NCBI GenBank assembly: GCA_004794785.1
Contig: SJOL01007187.1
Location: 585,870-649,869, forward strand
DNA length: 64,000 bases
Direction of reading: 5' to 3'
Source of the DNA: Opisthorchis felineus
Lineage: Eukaryota; Platyhelminthes; Trematoda; Opisthorchiida; Opisthorchiidae
A program made the translations under genes and the position numbers. Shown one piece after another: positions 56,742 through 64,000 of this stretch (within the stretch, counting starts at the first letter, position 1; every line of letters begins with the position of its first letter). The notes under the pieces were generated by a model. It did no database searches. It worked only from the letters and a program-made list of their open reading frames with translations, and had not been told where the DNA came from.

Positions 56742-57135
56742 CTTTGACCTTCAGGACCAATACGTGCTGACAGTTAACGAATCCGCTTTCTCGTGCAACA
56801 TATTTCATGACCTTACATTCACGCCACCCTCGTTTGAACAGCCCCTTCCTGTCCTGGCGCAATTATTCTAGTGATTGCATGCCAAAGAGAGAAAGCACTG
56901 GATTCGAGTTCCCCGCTCATCACAGCTCATTCGCGGTGTACATCCTTGGTTACACCAGAATCCGAACCCCTGACGTCTGAGTTACGAGGAAATCGTGAAT
57001 TGTCATGTCTGAGCAGGCGAACGTGCTCACACTTGGGCAATATAGGGCTTCCAAATCAGGTGGTGCCACGGATGCTTGAAGCCGGCTGGACCATTTCTAT
57101 ACAGCTGTATCTGGTTGAGGGACTTGTAGAATTAG
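56742..57135 (-). mobile_element. Second tRNA-derived SINE family, copy 2
   Basis: 56808-57030 aligns with 51957-52190 (TTCACGCCACCCTCGTTTGA, CTGTCCTGGCGCAATTATTC, CATCCTTGGTTACACC, CTGAGCAGGCGA). The tRNA-like block is more decayed: the B-box TTCGAACC is TCCGAACC. The words ACATTCAC at about 56813 and GCATTCAC at about 57135 flank the unit and could be a target-site duplication. Confidence 0.55.
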
Positions 57136-57787
57136 CATTCACATAGTACTTTACGATCTCAAAATGTTTGATATGAGTCGTCTACATCTAACGCGCTGGT
57201 ATTCACCACAAAAAAGACGTGACTTTGATCAAACACGAGTGAGTGGTTTATTATAAACAAGCATCACTTGTGGACTAATGGAGTTCGAATCACACACCTC
57301 CCATCAGGTGACTCATTTGAAGCTTATTAAAGCTTAAGAGGCAAAGCCAGTGTGGACAGCCAGGTAATTGGATTAGATTTACGAAAGGGATTGAACGCAA
57401 ACCTTCGAGTTGAAAGCTCAACATCGCTGTGGTGATGGCACAAATCAGAAAGCAGGCATCGATCTGGTCGATACACGAAGCTAGGTGACCAATGTTTGGT
57501 CAGTGAGAATAGGGGTAAGGGTTGTGCTTGCGTTTACTTTTTATGTCTGTGAACATGCTCTTTAAAAATAAACGATAAATTATGAAGTGACAATGCCACA
57601 ATGACAGTACGAAGTCATGGACGTTTTTCCCAAATTTAGCTGCAATAGCATTTAGCCACGTGCATTTGTCTCAGTGGACACCAAATTTCAGGCGCCATAA
57701 AGATAAGCTGCCTCATCTGGCAGTTTTTAGCACAGTTCCCAACCAACATATGTGGCTGAATAATGACTGCGAGGGTTGAAGTGACTG
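57136..57787. other. Unassigned DNA
   Basis: 57285-57300 and 57390-57430 contain reverse B-box-like words (GGAGTTCGAATCAC; GATTGAACGCAAACC), perhaps remnants of further tRNA-derived repeats. No gene. Confidence 0.35.
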
Positions 57788-58790
57788 ATGAGTAAACCTC
57801 GGGGGCTGAGGTATCTGTGGGTCGAACTATCCAAGGAATTTCATCAAAAGAAGCTTAAAGAAGGTGTCTCAACAACAGTAACAGTAAGAACAAGTGACCA
57901 GACGGGTAGTTCTATCTTACATCCGAAATATATCTGGACCAACAACCAAATTATTACCTCGAAAAGGAATCCTCATAGTCCACAAACTCAATGACACTTT
58001 ACGGAAACTGATCTCAAGACCGAAGAACAACCAAGACAAAACCAAGAGGAACAATGTGGTATACCAAATCATCTGCAACAAGTTGTACGTTTGGAAAACG
58101 GGGAGGGAATGATGCACACGAATAAAGGAACACAACGTGACCATCAGGAGACATGAACCCTTATCCTTGATATTCATACATGAAGATCAAGGTCACAAAT
58201 TCACTCTGAATAATGCAAAAATCTTGGCATACGGAGGCAAAAAACACGGAAGGGAATTTCTGGAAGCATGGTACTCCATGATGGATTCCGTCAACCGGTG
58301 CGTTGTGCTGGATCCAATTTACGCACCACTACGTGCAAAGGACTAATATCTCAACTGGAATATTCAACGAGAGCCGAATATCGGTTGACATACCAGGAAA
58401 CAAGAACGCCTTGGAGTCGAATCAACTAAGGTCACAAACTGGAGCCCAGAGGGGTCAGGAACAGAGGTCACTCCAGCACCTACCAGGATACGAGAGCAAG
58501 GGTGGACAAGCTCAAAGGTCATGTGGTCCTCGATCAATCAAGACACAGGATAACAGAGCAACCAATAGAACCGCCCGAACGAACAACTAATCCTAATCGA
58601 AGGTTAGCCCCAGCTAGCAGCACGTATACTGACACCTTAACACTACCCAAGGCACAACTACCGACCTATCGCTACGCTCCCTAACAACGCGCTGATGATG
58701 TCACCTCGATTGATCACGAAACGTTTGCAATCAAATGGCTCAGCTCGGCTCGGCTCAGCGAACAAACTAACGACCTTGTACGCTACCTGA
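57788..58790 (+). mobile_element. Penelope-like element 3' fragment
   Basis: Coding relics of the PLE C-terminal part run from 57894 to 58346, followed by non-coding sequence ending in the terminal motif CTGATGATGTCACCTCGATT, ACGAAACGTTTGCAATC at 58692-58732. The same motif lies inverted at 30.2 kb. The reverse transcriptase is absent, so the fragment is 5'-truncated. PLEs are established in schistosomes and other flukes. Confidence 0.75.
57894..58346 (+). pseudogene. PLE GIY-YIG endonuclease domain, frame-disrupted
   Basis: 57894-58112 reads YIRNISGPTTKLLPRKGILI, then NDTLRKLISRPK and NNVVYQIICNKLYVWKTGRE. This is the PLE linker followed by the GIY-YIG motif region, here YQI...YVW instead of a canonical pair. 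The CxxC knuckle usual in this clade has lost spacing. After a stop, 58113-58346 continues CTRIKEH, then HKFTLNNAKILAYGGKKHGR and EFLEAWY, NRCVVLDPIYAPL, the conserved end of the domain. In working elements it nicks target DNA. The in-frame stop and altered motif make it inactive. Confidence 0.75.
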
Positions 58791-59350
58791 GCTACCAACA
58801 TTCTCCTCAATGTTCAACGTAGCCATTTGAAAATGTCAAAATTCGGCTGACGAATGAATGCAGCCTTCCACTCAACATTTGTTTACCTTGGGCGACCAAA
58901 CAACATACAGAGCAACTTTAGTGCAACAACTTTCATTTATTATTTACACAAAGTATGCATTCTATGACACTGCGCTTTGTGATGTACAAAACGATGATGG
59001 ATTCATTAATATCCTAGCGAAACAAATGTTTTCGGAGCTTTTATTTTCATCTGGGTGTTTTAGACAGATTTGCTGGGGATGCAATGGAAATGTTCTGATT
59101 TCTATGAAACAAATTACTCATAATTTCGATAGCCTTGGATATCCATCAATTGTGCCCACTTGAATTGACATGGGCATAGTGACAGCTTTGGAACTGCCCT
59201 CCTCATGTTCACCCGTCCTGTTACCAACAAGGACCCAGGTGTCTCCAAGGTGCCATCAGAGACCAGGATGCATAACTCACGTTTTGGTTATTCCTACATT
59301 CAAACATTAATTAAGCAAATGACTAATTCTAGTGTACACAGGAAAAGTCG
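58791..59350. other. Unassigned DNA
   Basis: One 101-codon plus frame at 58858-59163, unrecognised. Nothing else. Confidence 0.35.
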
Positions 59351-59511
59351 CTCAGCTGTAACACCGTTGCGGTGCCTAGCTGCCATGCACCCCGGAGGAG
59401 GCACAGGACCTGAGATACTGCCAGGTTGTCCAAGCCTAGACAAGGGAAGTCGGGAGGCCTTCCGGACCTTCCGGTCAGTAGATTCGCGCTCTAACTACTG
59501 AGCCATCTCGC
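59351..59511 (-). mobile_element. tRNA-headed SINE with B-box deletion
   Basis: Minus strand: GAAGCGAGATGGCTCAGTAG (A box), CGCGAATCTACTGACCGG, then a deletion of the B-box block, CGACTTCCCTTGTCTAGGC and GCTAGGCACCGCAACGG, ending TTACAGCTGAG. Loss of the B box should abolish polymerase III transcription. Confidence 0.75.
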
Positions 59512-62500
59512 TTCCACAAGTTAGATTCCAACGCGATTGAAGTCTCCAGACATGACTTTCCGCTGCGTGAACCTCATGCACTACAGTAATCCCTCAAAGA
59601 GTGACTCATGCAAAGTGGTTATTGCTCTGAAGAAAGCACCGTTGCATTGAAGACTCAGTGATCAGTTGCGCTAGCTTCTGCCCTCGTTCATTTGTCGATG
59701 ATGATGACTGTTATTCAACAGTAAGGTTGCTGTCAATGATGATTCAGGCCAGGTGGTTTGGACTCCACTGCCGGAGTGACCATCTGACTGACGCTTGATA
59801 TCCTCGCTTTTACCTACTAAGGCTCTGATCCGTTGGAAAGCTCCCTGATAGTTTGGAAGGTGATGTGGGTCAACGTCCCTATAAATTAAGGGGCTGAGAT
59901 GACACCATCTTCATTAAAAGCAATAGTGATACGGACGTTGTAGCATGACAGTTCAGTAGGTAACACAAATAATTATGTGGAACGTTGAGCTGATAAGTGT
60001 GTGCACAGGTTATTGTGATCAGGGGTTCATCGAGTCATCATAATATGCAACGTACGAGCGTCGCAACTCACGAAACCGTTGTGACACTTGTTTGTCATGC
60101 TACCAGACTTGGGGGAACAGTCTGGGTGTATTCAGATTGGATGTGGTGGCCACGCAGTGGAACTGGTTCTCCATGGGCAATAAGCTTCATGACAATTTCT
60201 GTAGGTAGAATGCAGAGATACTCATGAGCCGAAAACCAGCAACCAAGTAAAATGAATAGACAATACTTACACAGAAACGACAGTGGCAATGGTGTCGTAT
60301 GCTGCAATGCCACCGACTTTTCAATGGATAAGTCCGGCGTTTACGGTTCTGTCAAGCAGACAGCGGAATGCTCTGCATTCTTGAGGTAGCCCACATCCAA
60401 CCCAAGATGAATCACACATTTGTCTCGTCTCCATCTTTTATCAACTGTTTTCAACGAAAAGTGCACAACCCGACTTAGAAATTACCTGCTGGTAATACCA
60501 GGGCCATTGACAGGGTGGTTATTCAATCACCAAAGCCAGGTAACCGATCAGTTACTACCAACAACCCACTCACCAATCAATCGTCTCCTTACCGTTCGAG
60601 TGACAGCATTACACCGGAAGCGCGCTTATCCAATTGCACATAGTGCAAAATATGACTGTGAAGCAATATCGGGGACTTTCGCTTACGATTTGAGACTTCA
60701 TGTATGTATCTCAGGACGAGAGGTATGTTGGCATCACACCCATCTAGATTAACGACTCGTACTCTGCGGTGTTGAAGACTTGTTAAATCATCATTGACAA
60801 GAACATCGGTTTGCTATAAATTCTGAGAACCATGTTCGATCACCACACAAGCAAAAAAAATTTTTTTGCATCATGCCTCTAGGGAGGGGCGTTGATGAAA
60901 CAAGCAGATCAGCTCCCGAGCTCAAAGGCCTAGTGTCTTAAGGTCCATTCACTTCTCGCGTTCTAAACATTTTGTTGTGTACAACTGCGCTTTGTTCCAT
61001 CCATATGTTGGGTGTCGGACCATGGGTCTTGCTTCCCCCACTTTCGTAAACAATTCATTGGTCAGGCTACCCAGATTGTCTAATGATTCACAGTACAACT
61101 TCATCCGAAGCATAATTGATTTAACAAACAACCTATGGCAGTGAAAAGATGGGATTATCCCAAGATTCCAACGAGATTCGGCCCTGCCAACCACAGGCCG
61201 ACTGCCAAAAAGTACTGCAGCTTACCGTTAACAGTCAGACTAGGACTGTGTTAAGCCAGAGAAACAGTGGTCCTAGATTTTAAAGCGGACACACAAGACA
61301 TCCCATGTTACTAACCTCTTGCTGATAGACCAAATATGGGTAAGGCTTGTCATCTGCGCAACACCTAAGGGATTCAGCACAGCATCCAGTTGAGAGAACT
61401 ATCTGCCCACTCCTGTTACCTAGATCACCGAGCGGTCCCCATCTAATTGACCTGGATCACGTATTGGACGGATACAGTGCTACGGTGAACCAGTTGCGCA
61501 AGTAAACGAGGGGCATCGGCTGAATGATTCGGGCCGTGTTTAACCGCTGCGGAGTCCCAGAGGAGTGTGCTGGGTTCCCTACTTCCTCAAACGACCTACC
61601 CCAACTCCCGTTATCCATAGTTGACAACAAGCTATACATCCACCCTAGTGGCGTCCTAACCCACAGACTTGTATGGTAGCTATGCACTAGTGTTGTGGCG
61701 AATGATAACCAAACCTAGAAACGCCATACAAATGGTCAGTTCATGACAAACCTTCATTCGATGCGAGAATAGACACGCTCTTCCTCCCTCCTCTGGACCC
61801 ACAGTCCCAGTGAGGAGAGGACCTTGGAGTATTGAAGTGACAAGGCACTTGTAACTCAGCGGCTCCTACCGGCTGTAGCCACCGGTCCCACGAGGGCTAT
61901 CTTACTCACTCCAAACTGCAGTGGATGAGACTGCGAAGGAAGATTTCAGATATTGCAGACTACCGGGATACTCTCCATTAGCTCATCGTCCGTACTGATC
62001 TTCAGGATGGTGCACTCAAGCCCTGAGAGCAAAAGGACGTTCGCATTGAACGAAACGAGGATTGCTTGCTGAGACCTTGACAACAAAGCCAAAGTAACTC
62101 AACCAACCAACCGGACAAACCACACAAAATGTCCTGTGGTCCAGGACGAAGTTCGAATACCTGGTATTATCCCCCGTGCGCCTGTATTTTCACGGTCGGG
62201 AGTTGTCAGTCAACGGACAGCAGCAACATGTGGCATCGCTGTTGCCGGAACCACATTAGTAAGCAAACATTAACCGTCACAAAGCCATCCGGGGTCCGCG
62301 AAAAAGTGCGCGATGCATGCTCGTCCACTCTCATACCTCATGACTGGAAGCCCATTCGACAAACTAAAAATGGCCTACCCGCTCGCTAAAAAAAACCGCG
62401 TGCCCGAGGCACACCCACCCACCAAGCAACTTTAGCGACTAAGCGCATTCATTAAGATGATTTTTGACCCAAGACAACGTCGAATTTGGGAAAACGTAAC

Positions 62501-62531
62501 ACCCATCGCTACCGAGTCAAGGAGAAATCGC
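59512..62531. other. Unassigned DNA
   Basis: 59697-59752 (CGATGATGATGACTGTTATT, TTGCTGTCAATGATGATTC) resembles LINE tails and may be a 3' scrap. Frames of 110 codons (60420-60752 plus) and 81 codons (60949-61194 minus) are unrecognised. 61.4-62.1 kb is GC-richer and looks like retroelement untranslated sequence, but I cannot place it. Confidence 0.35.
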
Positions 62532-62697
62532 CGGGCTGTAGCACCCTTTCGGAACCGGGCTGCCATGGCAACCGAATGAAACACGAGAAGTGGTATACTG
62601 CCAAGTGGCCCAAGCCTAGAAAGGGGAAGGTCGGCTTCGAACCACGGACCACCCGGTCAGTAAATTCGCGGTCTATCCACTGAGTTTTCCCGACCCC
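62532..62697 (-). mobile_element. tRNA-headed SINE, diverged copy
   Basis: Minus strand: GGGTCGGGAAAACTCAGTGG (damaged A box), CCGCGAATTTACTGACCGGG, CGTGGTTCGAAGCCGACC (B box), CCTTTCTAGGCTTGGGCC, then TGCCATGGCAGCCCGG and GGGTGCTACAGCCCGG. Same family as 25.8 kb but clearly older. Confidence 0.7.
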
Positions 62698-64000
62698 AAA
62701 TCAAGAACACTTCATTCCGAAGTTCCACCGGGTTGCGAGAGTCCCAATGCTCAAACACGGGAGCGCGAATAAGGGGCTGGGAATTGAAAGCAGGGAAATC
62801 GTCAAGATGATTCAATCCGACTGCTGGGTCCATCCTCCTATGGGCCATCAAAATTCTCACCAAAGCCCACAGGACAACAGTGTGCACAACGTGGTCGTCC
62901 AAAGAACAACTTTTCACTGAAGCACAAATCGAACAAAGCCTACGCGGCAAAAAACCGGTCGCGCAACCAGCATGGGGAAGCGCTGCATTTCTGCGTTGAC
63001 CCGGGGAGGCCAACCGTGAGCTGCCGGCACGCAGGCCAAGGTAGCGCACCAACGGCCTAACCGACTGGCGATCATCCCACCCAAACTTACCAAAGCTTGG
63101 ACTGTGATACACAGCAATGGAACAGTATAACGCAGTCAAAGTTGGTAAGAACGGTGGGAGGTTTCGACGACTAATTAGGTGGCCTGTGTCCCAAGCAGGG
63201 CTGTGATACAGGATGGCACTGCCTCACAGTCCCTTGGGACGCGCACCACCTAACGCAGTGGTGGACGTGCGTCCTTCGCCCCGTTCATCAATACTGGCTG
63301 TGACAAAGTTGCATTGCCTACAACCAATATTGATTGCGGTGTGAAAGATCGGAAATGATGACTCATGGTCCACGCCGGAAAAGACGGGGTAGGGAGATGG
63401 AAACTCATCATCTCACTACCATCGTCTTTCACAGCGCGGATACCATAAAAAAATAAAAAGCAACAAGACATACCTCAAGATGGACAGTTACGCACGCGTG
63501 GGACGGACGCGAAACGAACGCCGCGGGCACGGACAAATAAAATGACTGAGGAAAACATTGATCACTTGCAAAAATATTCTTGATGCACTTAAACAAAAGA
63601 GCCTAAAGTTGTCCATACTCCTTGTGAGTGTGTAGGGTTGCACAAGTAAATCTTTGTTGGAAACACTAAGGTGATGTACCACACTGGTCGTTTTCCTTCT
63701 TGCAAGTTGGTTGTACCTTTACTGTACGGCAAAGCGCGCAGTTTGAACTTTCGAAAAGCATTTATTGCTTGAGGCCGCGACTTGGAAGCACAATGCTTTT
63801 TTCTGCAAAGCCTTTGCGGGTGAAATAAAACTTTTTACTCCATATGTTGCATTTTGTTTCCGGCTAACCGACGGCCAATCGAAGACGAGTTGGGCACCTG
63901 CATGGCTCTGCTGAAATATGTAGAACGCCGTCGTGTGAAGTGCGGCAGTTTGTGGATGATGAATTCGCAAAGATCCTTACCACTCAGGATATATACAAAT
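62698..64000. other. Unassigned DNA
   Basis: A 160-codon minus frame (62657-63139) starts outside and runs into the SINE, so I do not call it a gene. GC content is higher than the window average at 62.9-63.1 kb. AAATAAAAAGC at about 63451 and GAAATAAAAC at about 63820 look like polyadenylation signals but have no gene to attach to. Confidence 0.35.

Noticed and set aside
58692..58722. Hammerhead ribozyme at the PLE end
   Set aside because: CTGATGA and GAAA are present, but an extra base follows CTGATGA and the intervening stem does not close here, so I list it only as a terminal motif.
62657..63139. 160-codon minus-strand open frame
   Set aside because: Its end lies inside a SINE and no domain is recognisable. 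It is probably a repeat read-through.

Overview
The window reads as eukaryotic, repeat-rich, mostly non-coding DNA, best explained as a parasitic flatworm (trematode) genome. The basis is its mobile elements: a Merlin DNA transposon, many decayed RTE/BovB-like non-LTR retrotransposons (LINEs), Penelope-like element (PLE) fragments, tRNA-headed SINEs, and a repeat family with a hammerhead-ribozyme core. Hammerhead repeats and Merlin elements are both known from schistosomes. Antisense translations of the SINE resemble 'hypothetical proteins' I remember from Clonorchis/Opisthorchis gene sets. That is memory, not a search, so an opisthorchiid fluke is only my best guess. I see no bacterial-style operons and no complete host gene.

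Layout. 1-8 kb: mostly unassigned DNA, two decayed hammerhead-family repeats (1.3 and 1.95 kb), a LINE 3' fragment (4.9-5.4 kb) and an assembly gap in a CA/ACAT-rich microsatellite (6.4-6.6 kb). 8.07-8.26 kb: the best hammerhead core. 8.9-16.8 kb: four LINE copies, the first two tail-to-tail, the second and third head-to-head, the last split by a SINE. 16.8-24.6 kb: largely unassigned, with hammerhead-family copies at 21.1 and 22.1 kb. 24.7-26.2 kb: a LINE split by a second SINE. 27.5-27.95 kb: a tandem hammerhead-family array with a 299-bp period. 30.2 kb: PLE-type terminal motifs. 32.9-34.1 kb: a complete Merlin transposon with an uninterrupted transposase, perfect 26-bp terminal inverted repeats (TIRs) and an 8-bp target duplication. 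36.0-36.7 kb: a ~290-bp-arm palindrome. 39.8-49.9 kb: five more hammerhead-family copies and two inverted copies of a (TG)n repeat. 50-55 kb: the only stretch with possible host exons (minus strand, weak evidence). 55.1-59.5 kb: a LINE 3' end, two SINE families and a PLE GIY-YIG fragment. 59.5-64 kb: one SINE copy, otherwise unassigned.

How the parts relate. The Merlin transposase is the only long intact gene and probably acts on its own ends. The SINEs probably borrowed LINE machinery for insertion, and two sit inside LINE copies. The hammerhead repeats carry no protein. Their tandem arrangement, with PLE remnants nearby, fits a retrozyme-like cycle (ribozyme-processed RNA mobilised by another element), but that is inference.
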